In this document: piece after piece, positions 28,195-37,144 of the stretch
How positions within the stretch are numbered: the first letter of the stretch is position 1
Layout: every line of letters begins with the position of its first letter
Assembly: GCA_001313365.1 (NCBI GenBank)
Contig: BBFS01000058.1
Location: forward strand, 1-37,409
Length of the DNA: 37,409 bases
From: Paenarthrobacter nitroguajacolicus JCM 14115
Lineage (GTDB): Bacteria > Actinomycetota > Actinomycetes > Actinomycetales > Micrococcaceae
Reading direction: 5' to 3'
Translations under genes and position numbers: made by a program
Notes under the pieces: generated by a model
The model's input: only the letters and a program-made list of their open reading frames with translations
The model's database searches: none
What the model was told of the DNA's origin: nothing

Positions 28195-28234
28195 CCTCCA
28201 ACAGCCCGTGTCCTCGGGCGGTTACGCTCGTGGC

Positions 28235-28561
28235 ATGGACATCAATGCAATTGCCGCCCAAGCGGCAGCGAAAATCGACGCCGCCCGTGACCGGAAAGTA
28301 GACGCCGTGAGGACCGTTGCTGCCAGCGGCGTCGAGCTGCGCGAGGCAGCCGAACTGCTCGTCGCCGCTGAACAGAAGTACGCCAAGGACTATGCCGCCG
28401 CTCTTCGCTCAGACTGGACTGAAACCGACCTTCGAGGATTCGGTATAGATGCTCCGGCACGCAAAGCTGGCGGCCGCCCACGCGGGAGCAGCAAGCCCCC
28501 CCGCCGCTCATCGTCGGCACAGGCGGAACCCGTAAGCGCACAGAGCGTGTCGGCAGAGTAG
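28235..28561 (+). CDS. Small plasmid protein next to oriT
   Basis: 108 residues from ATG at 28235: MDINAIAAQAAAKIDAARDR, KVDAVRTVAASGVELREAAE, LLVAAEQKYAKDYAAALRSD, then WTETDLRGFGIDAPARKAGG and a basic tail with GRPRGSS, an AT-hook-like motif. The helical body with basic tail suggests a DNA-binding accessory protein. It is divergent from mobC with oriT between them. No named family. Confidence 0.6.
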   Translation: MDINAIAAQAAAKIDAARDRKVDAVRTVAASGVELREAAELLVAAEQKYAKDYAAALRSDWTETDLRGFGIDAPARKAGGRPRGSSKPPRRSSSAQAEPVSAQSVSAE

Positions 28562-28644
28562 CTTGCCCCCCCTCGCCCACATGTGCACGGTAAAAGCCCA
28601 ATCGCTCCGCTGCTTTTCCCGCACACTGGTCAGCCAGGGGGCCT

Positions 28645-28914
28645 GTCGTTGAGAGCGAAGAGCTGCTTGGCGACATCCCTATTGCAGAATTGAAGCGTTG
28701 CGCTCAATCCACCCTGAACTTCTTTCGCATCGTGCGTCGACTACCCGGTGCTGTTCACGTGGACATCGAAGGCACACTCTGCATGTCCGTCGCATCGAAC
28801 ACCGATCCGACGTCTACAAGCCTCGTTAGCCGAACTCTTCAAGGAAAGATGTGCCATGGGCGGCCTCTCCCAGAGCCACCATCCTGCTGCCTGTCCCAGC
28901 CAACGGGGGCATAA
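28645..28914 (+). CDS. Possible open frame, unknown
   Basis: The frame reads VVESEELLGDIPIAELKRCA, QSTLNFFRIVRRLPGAVHVD and IEGTLCMSVASNTDPTSTS, which has coding-like composition, but no clear start (a TTG in the neighbouring frame at 28647 is the nearest) and no recognised motif. It may be a remnant. The surrounding 28562-29023 otherwise shows only a hairpin. Confidence 0.3.
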   Translation, partial: VVESEELLGDIPIAELKRCAQSTLNFFRIVRRLPGAVHVDIEGTLCMSVASNTDPTSTSLVSRTLQGKMCHGRPLPEPPSCCLSQPTGA

Positions 28915-28928
28915 ACTGAATGTCGGAT

Positions 28929-28950
28929 AGCGCCGAAGCCGGTCGGCGCT
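28929..28950. terminator. Hairpin
   Basis: Arms AGCGCCGA/TCGGCGCT around a 6-base loop, no T tract. It lies between the mobilisation region and the cyclodeaminase remnant. Confidence 0.4.
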
Positions 28951-29023
28951 AGGCATGCATTCCTACCGCTCCTGTTGGGGGTGGCAGCTAGCCCACGGCG
29001 CAGGCAGAGGGGACACTGGGCTT

Positions 29024-29441
29024 ATGGCTGATTCTGAAGCAGTAAACAACTCAAGCATCAACGGTTGAGGTCTGGACGCGGGCGTGGCAGAGTCTTCCGG
29101 TTCACCAGGTGGTGGTGCGGGGGGCGGGAGTGATGCTGGCCGTAGCCGCTTCGTTGACGTCCATGGTTGCCGGTTACACAGAAGCCGGAGAACACCTGCG
29201 CGAGGAACTCGTCAGTCTCCACACCCGGGCGCGTTCACTTCGAGAAGTTGCTCTTCGACTGGCCGATGAAGACGCCTCGGCATCGCAAGCTTTTGGGGCC
29301 GCCTTTGGGCTGGAACCAGGGCCTGAACGCGAGGACGCAATACGTCGGGCATCCATAGATGCTGCGAAGGCATCTGCTCTGCTCGGCGAGCGAGCCATCG
29401 ATGCCATAGAAGATTTGGGGTGGCTTGCTTCCAACGGTTAG
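29024..29441 (+). pseudogene. Cyclodeaminase/cyclohydrolase-family gene, truncated
   Basis: The N-terminal two thirds of a formiminotetrahydrofolate-cyclodeaminase-like protein. It starts MADSEAVNNSSING at ATG 29024, continues STVEVWTRA (break near 29063) and SSGSPGGGAG (the SPGGGA signature), then VMLAVAASLTSMVAGYTEAG and RSLREVALRLADEDASASQA. It stops after LGWLASNG, whereas relatives run on for about 60-80 residues. No continuation is visible in another frame. Folate one-carbon enzymes often accompany choline/betaine breakdown, which fits the genes downstream. It is probably a decayed remnant. Confidence 0.65.
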
Positions 29442-29789
29442 CCGACGATCGGTTCCGGCGACGCAGGCGTATCTCCGCACGCAAAATGGATTTCGCATCC
29501 CTCACCAACGCTTCCGACTCCATTCACAACACCCGCTCTTGTTTCCTCATACCTGCACCGTCGCAGCGGCCTCGGTTCGTGGGGGGGCCGGACAGTGTCC
29601 CTATGCCATCAAGCAGTACAGCGTAGCCGCCGACATGTCCAGGTGGCGCGTATCGGGCGTTCCACCTGGGCCTTCTTTTAGCTAACGATGAGTATTCTGT
29701 CGGCCGCCGCGCCGATGAGATGCCGATGACGCCCGCCATCCACCATGCTGCAGGATGCGCCACCACGGTATTGCCCATAGTCTGGCCAA
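29442..29789. other. Intergenic region with terminator
   Basis: About 350 bases with no convincing gene. At 29639-29669 the arms CCAGGTGG/CCACCTGG are followed by GCCTTCTTTTAGC, a plausible factor-independent terminator. The promoter of the TetR gene should lie in the last 100 bases. Confidence 0.5.
29639..29669 (+). terminator. Terminator hairpin before the TetR gene
   Basis: 8-base arms CCAGGTGG/CCACCTGG, 15-base loop, then a short T tract (CTTCTTTTAG). Confidence 0.55.
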
Positions 29790-30378
29790 GTGGATACAAA
29801 GACTGTGAAACCCGGCGAACAGGTCGACAGGCAGTCGCGCATCCTCGAAGCGGCGCTGGATCTGCTGTCGCGCCACGGTATTTCGGGAGTCAGTATGCGG
29901 GCCGTGGCCCGTGAGGCCGGCGTGGCTCTCGGGCTGGTGAACTACTACTACGAAGACAAGCTGAGCCTGATCCGTGCAGCTCTGCACCGGATAGGCCAGC
30001 ATGACCTGATGCTGGTCACGCCCGACCCCCGACTCGTCCCCCGGCGAGCAGCTGAAGAAGGCCCTGCAGCGGGTCGCGGCCCCGGAATTCCTTACGATGC
30101 AGTACCTGTCCCTGCGGCTCCACCTATGGGCCTTGGCGCAAGCCCATGAAGACTTCGCCTCCATCAACGCCGCAGCGTTTGAACGCTACCTCCAAGGGCT
30201 CGCGACGTTGATCGGCAATGCCAGGCCCGAGCTTTCCAATGACGAATGCAGGGAGCGGGCAGCAGACATCGTCGTCGTGCAAAACGGGGGGGTGTGGCTC
30301 ACCGCGCTCCTTGGTGTTGACAAGGATTCCATCCGGCGGAGCATCGCCCGGACCGAAGAGATCGCCTTCGACGCTTAG
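29790..30378 (+). CDS. TetR-family regulator, BetI-like
   Basis: About 195 residues. RQSRILEAALDLLSRHGISG, VSMRAVAREAGVALGLVNYY and YEDKLSLIRAAL form the TetR helix-turn-helix. The C-terminal ligand domain reads FLTMQYLSLRLHLWALAQAH, FERYLQGLATLIGNARPELS and VVQNGGVWLTALLGVDKDS. A C5 run near 30028 breaks the frame. GTG at 29790 is the start. It lies upstream of betA and betB in the same direction, as betI does elsewhere, and matching palindromes lie at 30579 and also at 21160 and 21296. Likely represses choline genes until ligand binds. Confidence 0.8.
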
Positions 30379-30402
30379 CGGCCTGCTTTACCCGATTTCG
30401 CG

Positions 30403-30439
30403 GATGGAAGTGCGCATCGAAGCGATCCGCACTTCCATC
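30403..30439 (+). terminator. Hairpin after the TetR gene
   Basis: Perfect 12-base arms GATGGAAGTGCG/CGCACTTCCATC with a 13-base loop, 25 bases after the TetR stop. No T tract. Confidence 0.6.
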
Positions 30440-30578
30440 GCTGCGCCCTTCCGTACGGTTCCCGCGTTCATGACAGCCGCCCGTCATATTCAATGCCGGG
30501 AGCGGCTTTTCCCCCCCTCCCTGCCAAGGCGGGATGTTTCATCCGCGTTAAATATTGAACGTTTGCACAGTCGGACTA

Positions 30579-30594
30579 TTGAACAGTCGTTCAA
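30579..30594. promoter_or_regulatory. TetR-type operator upstream of betA
   Basis: TTGAACAGTCGTTCAA: perfect 6-base arms, same length and outer bases as the two palindromes at 21160 and 21296. A further half site TTGAACG lies at about 30556. It is in the gap between the TetR gene and betA, where the betA promoter must be. Confidence 0.6.
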
Positions 30595-30807
30595 CGTCCA
30601 TTACTGTGACATGAGTATTACGTACACCGCACCCCCCCAAGAATTTCCGGCACCGCGTTGAGTCAGCGCTGACGCATCAGCAGTCCGCATCCACCACTTC
30701 AGGGATTTCCAACACTTGTCCGGTATCGCGGCGCATCACCGCTTCCGGAAGAAGGACCGCCAGCCCTCAGCGGCTGGCCTGCACCAGGCAGAAAGAGAGT
30801 TTCCAGC

Positions 30808-32536
30808 ATGACAAAAACCAACTACGACTACGTCATCGTCGGCGGCGGAAGCGCGGGCTCCGTGCTCGCCAACCGCTTGAGCGAAGGGGGCAACAGCAGC
30901 GTCCTGGTTCTCGAGGCCGGACGCAGCGACTACCCCCCCTGGGACCTGTTCATCCAGATGCCTGCCGCGCTGACCTTCCCCAGCGGTAACCCGCTGTATG
31001 ACTGGCGCTACGAATCGGACCCGGAACCCTTCATGGGCGGCCGCCGCGTAGCACACGCCCGCGGCAAGGTCCTGGGCGGCTCCAGCTCCATCAACGGCAT
31101 GATCTTCCAGCGCGGCAACCCCCCCTCGATTACGAGCGCTGGGGCGCCGACGCCGGCATGGATACCTGGGATTTCGCGCACTGCCTGCCCTACTTCAACA
31201 AGATGGAAAACGCGCTGGCAGCGGACCCGGATGACGAACTGCGCGGCCACGACGGCCCGCTCGTCCTGGAACGTGGCCCGGCCACCAACCCGCTCTTCCA
31301 AGCCTTCTTCAAGGCAGCCCAGGAAGTCGGCTACCCCCTGACCGACGACGTCAACGGCTACCGCCAGGAAGGCTTCGCGGCCTTCGACCGAAACGTCCAC
31401 AAGGGCCAGCGCCTCTCGGCATCCCGGGCACACATCCGCCCCCCCAACACCGGCCGTCCGAACCTCACAGTCCTCACCCGGGCGATGGTCACCAAAGTCA
31501 ACTTCAAGGGCACGGTGGCCACCGGCGTCACCTACCGCCGCAACGGCCAGACCCATGTGGTCAACGCCGGCGAGGTCATCCTGTCCGGCGGCGCCATCAA
31601 CACCCCCCCTCAGCTGCTGCAGCTCTCCGGCGTAGGCGAAGCCGGGCACCTCAACTCCCTCGGAATCAACCCCGTGGTCAACCTTCCCGGCGTCGGCGAG
31701 AACCTGCAGGACCACCTGGAGGTCTACATCCAGCACGCCTGCACCCAGCCGGTGTCCATGCAGCCCAACCTGGACCTGTGGCGCTATCCGCTCATCGGCC
31801 TGCAGTGGCTGCTGGGACGCAAGGGCCCTGCTGCCACGAACCACTTCGAGGGCGGCGGGTTCGTCCGCTCCAACGAGGATGTGGCCTACCCGAACCTGAT
31901 GTTCCATTTCCTGCCGGTGGCCGTGCGCTACGACGGCCAGAAGGCGGACGCCAAGCACGGGTACCAGGTGCACATCGGCCCCCATGTACTCCGATGCCCG
32001 CGGCACCCTCAAGATCAAGTCGACGGACCCCACCGTCCACCCGTCCATGCTCTTCAACTACCTCTCCACCGAGCAGGACCGTCGCGAATGGGTGGAGGCC
32101 ATCCACGTGGCCCGCGATATTCTTGGCCAGTCCGCCATGACGCCCTTCAACGGCGGGGAACTTTCGCCCGGACAAAGCGTCCGCACCGACGCGGAAATCC
32201 TGGACTGGGTGGCCCGTGACGCGGAAACCGCCCTGCACCCCCCCTCCTGCACCGCCAAGATGGGGGGGCCGGAGTCCGATCCGATGGCGGTGGTGAACCC
32301 GCTCGACATGTCCGTCCACGGAACGCAGGGCCTCCGGGTTGTGGACGCCTCGGCCATGCCGTACGTGACCAACGGCAACATCTACGCCCCCCCGTCATGA
32401 TGCTCGCCGAGAAGGCAGCCGACCTGATCGCGGGGAAGGCACCGCTGGCGCCGCAGCATGCCGAGTTCTACCGGCACGGAATCAGCCGCTGGAGCGTAAG
32501 ACTGCCGGCCCTGCTGCCCCTGCGGCAACGACCTAG
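30808..32536 (+). CDS. betA: Choline dehydrogenase-type GMC oxidoreductase
   Basis: About 570 residues. [19 protein letters not shown] is the FAD-binding GxGxx[21 protein letters not shown] and [20 protein letters not shown] are the two GMC signatures; HPSCTAKMG and [17 protein letters not shown] close the FAD site. The enzyme oxidises choline to betaine aldehyde. Frame breaks sit at C7 runs at 31120 (5 fits), 31980, 32240 and 32390, and one C is missing near 32490; the corrected end reads [23 protein letters not shown] precedes the ATG. Upstream lies the TetR operator; betB follows 31 bases later. Confidence 0.88.
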
Positions 32537-32567
32537 ACATAATTGATGCACTGGATAAGGAGAAATC

Positions 32568-34124
32568 ATGACCGCAACCGTTGAACAAGTCCACCACTCC
32601 GGGAAAGCGCGGGACGGCATCAAGGGCCTGTACATTGACGGCGCCTGGCAGCAGGCGTCCGACGGCGGGACAACAGTTGTACGCTGCCCGGCGGACGGGC
32701 GCGAGGTGGCGGTTGTCGCCTCGTCGACCGTGGAAGACGCGGAGCGCGCCATCGCCAGTGCCCGGGCCGCGTTCGACGGCGGCGCGTGGCGCCGGCTGAC
32801 CGATATCGAACGTGGCGAGGTCCTGCTTCGCATCGCCGGGCTGCTTGAGCGGGACAAGGCGGCTTATGCCCGGGCCGAGTCGTTGGACACAGGCAAGCGC
32901 CTCGTCGAGGCCGAATACGACATCGACGACATTGCCGCGTGTTTCCGTTATTACGGCAAGATAGCGGGCCTCGATGCCGGCCGGGTCATCGATACGGGCC
33001 GGCCGAACGCCATCAGCCGGGTGGTCTACGAACCGCTCGGCGTCTGTGCCTCATCGCTCCCTGGAACTACCCGCTCCTGCAGGCGGCCTGGAAAGTGGCG
33101 CCGGCGCTCGTCGCGGGAAATTCCTTCGTGCTCAAACCCAGCGAGCTCACGCCGTCGACGTCCATCCTGCTGATGGAAACGCTCGCAGAGGCCGGGGGTC
33201 CCCCGCCGGGGGTCGCCAACCTGGTCACCGGAAGCGGGTCGAGGGTGGGCCCCCCCTCCTCAGTTCTGACCCGCGCGTGGACCTCGTCTCCCTGACCGGG
33301 AGCCTGGCCACGGGCCAGACCATCATGCGGCCGCCGCGGAGACCGTGAAGCGCGTCGCTTCGAGCTCGGCGGGAAGAACCCCCCCAATGTCGTCTTCGCG
33401 GACGCGGACTGGGACGCCGCCGTCGACAATGCACTGACCGCCGTGTTCCTGCACTCAGGCCAGGTCTGTTCGGCAGGGGCGCGGCTCGTCGTCGAGGAGG
33501 GGGATTGCCGAGCGCTTTGTCGCAGAGGTTGTGAAACGGGCGAAAAAGATCCGGATGGGTGGGCCGTTTGATCCCGACGCAGAAACAGGCCCGCTGATTT
33601 CCGCCAAGCACCGCGACCAGGTCCACGCCTACGTCCAGGCCGGCATCGCGGAGGGCGCCGAGCTTTTGTGCGGCGGCTACATCCCGGAAGATGGAAAGCT
33701 TGCGGACGGTTTCTTCTACCCACCCACAGTGCTCGCCAACTGCCGCTCCGGCATGAGCGTGCTGCAGGAAGAATCCTTCGGCCCGGTACTGACCATCGAA
33801 ACGTTCCGGACCGAGGTGGAGGCCGTCGTCATCGCCAACGACACGGAGTACGGCCTGGCGGGTGCTGTCTGGACGTCCGACGCGTCGAAAGCGCAACGCG
33901 TTGCGGGAGCCTGCGGCACGGAACAGTATGGATCAATGACTACCACCCTACGTCCCGCAGGCGGAGTGGGGCGGTTTTGGGAAGTCCGGCATAGGCCGTG
34001 AACTTGGCAGCGCGGGCCTCAACGAATACCGCGAGGCAAAACATATCTGGCAAAACATCCAGCCCGCGCCCAGCGCTGGTTCGGCTCACCTGCCAGTGAC
34101 GCCGGGGGCGGGGCCGCCGGCTAG
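32568..34124 (+). CDS. betB: Betaine-aldehyde dehydrogenase
   Basis: About 510 residues, aldehyde dehydrogenase superfamily. [20 protein letters not shown] and [20 protein letters not shown] bind [20 protein letters not shown] holds the general-base Glu; [17 protein letters not shown] the catalytic Cys; [12 protein letters not shown] and [20 protein letters not shown] complete the fold. It oxidises betaine aldehyde to glycine betaine. Frame breaks at 33051, 33205, 33250, 33335, 33383, 33500, 33925 and 34070. AAGGAG lies just upstream of the ATG. It follows betA in one operon. Confidence 0.87.
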
Positions 34125-34244
34125 CACACCAGCATTTGGGGGATATGGCCGGGCGCCGCGGGCGCGGTGCCCGCCGCCGATATAACCCGCGTCCAATGGC
34201 GGCCACGGGTCATCACCATCGTGCTTTTCCACTAAGGAGTTCAG

Positions 34245-34510
34245 ATGTTCGAACCCAGCAAGAGTGCTGATTCAAGCGGCATGGACGAGTTCGGCTATGC
34301 CCAGACCCTGGACCGCAGCATCGGCAAATTCGCCCAGTTTCACGGCCGGAGTCAGCTACATCTCCATCCTCACCGGCGTTTTCCAGCTGTTCTACTTTGG
34401 TTTCTCCATGGCCGGCCCCGCCTACGCGTGGTCTTGGCCCCTTGTTTTCGCCGGGCAGCTGATGGTGGCGCTCTGCTTCGCCGAACTAGCCGGCCGCTAC
34501 CCGGTGGCCG
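34245..34510 (+). pseudogene. Amino-acid/choline-type APC permease, truncated after about 90 residues
   Basis: AAGGAG precedes ATG 34245. The frame reads DEFGYAQTLDRSIGKFAQF, then (break near 34338) GVSYISILTGVFQLFYFGFS, MAGPAYAWSWPLVFAGQLMV and ALCFAELAGRYPVA. This is the start of an APC-superfamily permease of the kind found with bet genes. After GRYPVA the conserved sequence ends abruptly and unrelated sequence follows. It originally would have supplied uptake for the betAB pathway; it cannot function now. Confidence 0.75.
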
Positions 34511-34572
34511 CCGTAGATGTCGAACCCGTAGCCGAGGAATGAGGCCGCGTCGAGAACTGATGGTGTAGTCAC
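34510..34572 (-). pseudogene. N-terminal fragment of an unknown gene, cut at the same junction
   Basis: On the minus strand a GTG at 34572 with AAGGG about 6 bases upstream opens TTPSVLDAASFLGYGFDIYG, which looks like the start of a real protein, and then runs into the antisense of the truncated permease. The gene body is missing. The product cannot be named from about 21 residues. Confidence 0.45.
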
Positions 34573-34903
34573 AAACTACCCTTCGTAAATGAGAGACGAA
34601 GGTGCCCCCCCGGTGCGACCCTAGCAGCGTTGCCGTCGCTTGTCCCGGGTAATCGAGTGCCTCGCACATCTCATCCCATACAGGGTAAGAATCGCTGCCA
34701 CTCCCGATTCTCTGTCGAACCTGGTTGGCTGGCCGACTGAATGAGCCCATCCCACTTCCTTAGAACCGGGACACTTCTAGTGGGACACTCCCCCCCGCGG
34801 GTCGGATCGTTTAGATGCCGCGTAATCTGACTATCCCGTATGTTGTTCCAAAACTCCCGCCACAATCACCTGTCACAGAGACAACTTTCGGTACGGTTTG
34901 GGC
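34573..34903. other. Region upstream of the resolvase, possible recombination (res) site
   Basis: About 330 bases with no convincing gene. It holds an inverted repeat GAATCG/CGATTC (34689-34710) and TGTCACAGAGACA at about 34871. Serine resolvase genes usually have their res site directly upstream, so it is the place to look, but I could not define subsites. Confidence 0.35.
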
Positions 34904-35512
34904 ATGGAGATTGGTTATGCGCGTGTATCAACAGTGAAGCAAGACCTCGCCCGGCAGTTGGATGCTTTGGCGGCCGCCGGCATCGAGACCGTCTTCTCCG
35001 ATAAGAAGTCCGGCGCCACCAGGGATCGCGCGGGGGGGCTTCAGGACGCGTTACGTCACGCCAGGGACGGAGATGTGCTTGTGGTCCACACCCTAGACCG
35101 GCTAGGACGGACCGTGCGGGACACCCTGAACCTGGTCCACGAACTAAAGGAACGTGGCGTCGGAGTTAGGACGCTCGCTGATCCCCTGCCTATCGACACT
35201 TCCAACCCGAACAGTCCCATGGCACAGCTCGCCGTTATCCTGCTTGCACTCTTCGCAGAGATGGAACGGACCTACGCGGCAGAACGGGCCTCACACGCCC
35301 GGGCGGTCGCATCAGCCAACGGCCGGCGTACTGGACGGCCTTCCGTGATCGATGCCGACAAGCTCGAACACGCCGCCTTGCTGCGGGATAAAGGCCTCTC
35401 CATGAAAGAGATCACTGCCAAGACCGGGCTGAAACGCACCACCTTGTACCGGCACCTGCCACCCCCCCGCTCCCCCCCTGCCGGCGACTTGGTAACCGCT
35501 AATGCTTTCTGA
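34904..35512 (+). CDS. Serine resolvase/invertase
   Basis: About 200 residues. MEIGYARVSTVKQDLARQLD carries the catalytic Ser in YARVST; VLVVHTLDRLGRTVRDTLNL and PMAQLAVILLALFAEMERTY complete the catalytic domain. The C-terminal helix-turn-helix is LSMKEITAKTGLKRTTLYRH. Size fits Tn3-type resolvases. ATG at 34904 is preferred over TTG at 34898. A G7 run at 35033 alters local spacing. It would resolve plasmid multimers or be the remnant of a transposon; no transposase is present. Confidence 0.88.
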   Translation: MEIGYARVSTVKQDLARQLDALAAAGIETVFSDKKSGATRDRAGGLQDALRHARDGDVLVVHTLDRLGRTVRDTLNLVHELKERGVGVRTLADPLPIDTSNPNSPMAQLAVILLALFAEMERTYAAERASHARAVASANGRRTGRPSVIDADKLEHAALLRDKGLSMKEITAKTGLKRTTLYRHLPPPRSPPAGDLVTANAF

Positions 35513-35681
35513 TGTGGACACATTGAGTTTTTCCCTTACCTACGGCGGAACGCTGGTCGTGGCGCTGCTGATGTTTATAGGGCAGCTGACCGCCGTGGGG
35601 ATTCTTCTGATGGTTGCCGGGATTACCCGGCTGGCGACTTACCCCCATCCAGGCCATCTCGCGATCACTCAGCAGACCTGA
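35502..35681 (+). CDS. Small membrane protein overlapping the resolvase end
   Basis: 59 residues: MLSDVDTLSFSLTYGGTLVV, ALLMFIGQLTAVGILLMVAG, ITRLATYPHPGHLAITQQT. One or two hydrophobic helices cover most of residues 12-46. It starts 11 bases inside the resolvase stop, so it is coupled to it. No family recognised; a real small gene is likely but not proven. Confidence 0.45.
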   Translation: MLSDVDTLSFSLTYGGTLVVALLMFIGQLTAVGILLMVAGITRLATYPHPGHLAITQQT

Positions 35682-35781
35682 ATAGCCATGAGAATGGCCA
35701 CCACAGTAATCCCCCCCGCCTCAGCGCGTCTGGTCGTGCGGGTCTCCCGTACCTGGTCTTTACCTGAACTTATGCAGGTCG

Positions 35782-36047
35782 ATGACTGACCGGCTTGGGG
35801 GGGCGGTCACCGTATGATCAATTGGTAACCGTTCGAATCCTCTTCGCGACGTCGGCTGACTACGCTGGAGTCGAGTCGATTGAAATATTGCCGATCGGCT
35901 CCTCGCAGATGTGCAGTTCTTTACGCCGGGCTACGTGATCACATTGACGACGCGTATTCCGAAAAGTGGGAGAATAGCCTTCGCACCACCCGTGCTTGGT
36001 GGGATCGACATGCAGTCGAACCGGCGCGCAAACTCAAGCTTCATTAG
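35782..36047 (+). CDS. Small protein coupled to the HMUDK_hel gene
   Basis: About 87 residues after correcting the G7 run at 35799 and one T at about 35916: LVTVRILFATSADYAGVESI, EILPIGSSQMCSS, YAGLRDHIDDAYSEKWENSL, RTTRAWWDRHAVEPARKLKL. The C-terminal half is clearly coding-like. It ends 8 bases before the next ATG, and its stop region contains the AGGAG that serves that gene. I do not recognise it. The start at 35782 is uncertain. Confidence 0.45.
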
Positions 36048-36055
36048 GAGTGACC

Positions 36056-37144
36056 ATGAGGTCGATCCGGGTTGGATCCCGAAAGCTGGTAGCAAGCGAT
36101 GTGTTGGCCAGCTACTGGTTTGTCGCTTCTGAACGCCAGGAAATGTATCACGGGCGTCTGCGCGGAGAACCGGGGGGGCCGTGGTCAATCGACCCGATTC
36201 TTTCGGGCCATCGCTTCACTAATGCCTACCGGTCTGCCGATCGTGTATCCCAGGATCTCATCCGCGTCCTGTACGAAGGTCCTCAGGACGCAGAAAACAT
36301 TCTGTTGCGGACTCTGCTGTACCGCTTCTTCAATAAACCGGAAACATGGCGACTGATTGAAGCAACATTGGGACCGTATCTACCGCAACGTTTGACTCGG
36401 ATGTCATCGACAAAGCCTTGGAGGCGGCGATGCTGCGAGGTGAGAGGGTCTACTCCCCCCGCCTACATCATCCCGCCTCCGCCCTTCGGGGGGGCACGCC
36501 GGAAACATCTCAACCATCTGCGGCTCGTAGAACACATTCTGGCCTCTGGCGCTGCAGATGAAGTTCTCGCCGCCGGCAGCCTGGAACAGGTCTACGAGAT
36601 ACTGTCGTCATACCCGTCGCTGGGACCCTTTCTCGCCTTCCAGCTAACGATCGACCTGAACTACAGCACCCTCATAAATTTCGATGAGAATGAGTTCGTC
36701 GTTGCAGGACCTGGTGCTCGAAGTGGCTTGGCCAAATGTTTCCTCGATACTGCAGGCCTGAGCGCGCAGGACCTGATTCGCTGGGCCGTCGATCATCAAG
36801 AAGAAGAATTCGCTCATTATGAACTCGAATTCCGCGACCTTTTTGGTCGCCCCCCCTTGGCAATGATTGACTGTCAAAATCTATTTTGTGAGACCGATAA
36901 GTACGCCAGGGTTGCTCACCCTTCAGCAGCCGGCATCGGCACGCGTACCCGGATCAAACAGCGCTACCTACCCGGCATGAAGCTCGGTGAGCCCTTTTTC
37001 CCGCCGAAGTGGGGCATTAACAAGGCAGTTCACGAGCAACTGTCCTTGACGCGGCAGGAAGCCACACCATCCATCGCGACGGGTTGGCTCAAGGAACCCC
37101 CCCGAGGCGTCAATGCTAGTGATTTCGCGCCCGTGCTCTTCTAA
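36056..37144 (+). CDS. HMUDK_hel (5-hmdU DNA kinase helical domain) family protein
   Basis: About 360 residues. The pattern matches proteins annotated as nucleotide kinase domain-containing / 5-hydroxymethyluracil DNA kinase helical domain: YWFVASERQEMYHGRLRGEP, DPILSGHRFTNAYRSADRVS, LLRTLLYRFFNKPETWRLIE, GARRKHLNHLRLVEHILASG, FLAFQLTIDLNYSTLINFDE, DHQEEEFAHYELEFRDLFGR and AMIDCQNLFCETDKYARVAH. No P-loop is present, so it is the helical part alone. Frame breaks at 36374 and 36457. The 3' end overlaps, convergently, the C-terminal part of the thymidylate-synthase-like gene. Homologues are tied to hypermodified DNA bases in phages; here the role is inferred. Confidence 0.72.
   Translation: MRSIRVGSRKLVASDVLASYWFVASERQEMYHGRLRGEPGGPWSIDPILSGHRFTNAYRSADRVSQDLIRVLYEGPQDAENILLRTLLYRFFNKPETWRLIEATLGPYLPQRLTRMSSTKPWRRRCCEVRGSTPPAYIIPPPPFGGARRKHLNHLRLVEHILASGAADEVLAAGSLEQVYEILSSYPSLGPFLAFQLTIDLNYSTLINFDENEFVVAGPGARSGLAKCFLDTAGLSAQDLIRWAVDHQEEEFAHYELEFRDLFGRPPLAMIDCQNLFCETDKYARVAHPSAAGIGTRTRIKQRYLPGMKLGEPFFPPKWGINKAVHEQLSLTRQEATPSIATGWLKEPPRGVNASDFAPVLF

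Noticed and set aside
31008..32057. 349-residue minus-strand frame opposite betA
   Set aside because: betA is unmistakable on the plus strand; the antisense frame is a common effect of high GC at third positions.
34573..35681. Complete Tn3-type transposon around the resolvase
   Set aside because: No transposase and no terminal inverted repeats were seen; only the resolvase and a possible res region are supported.
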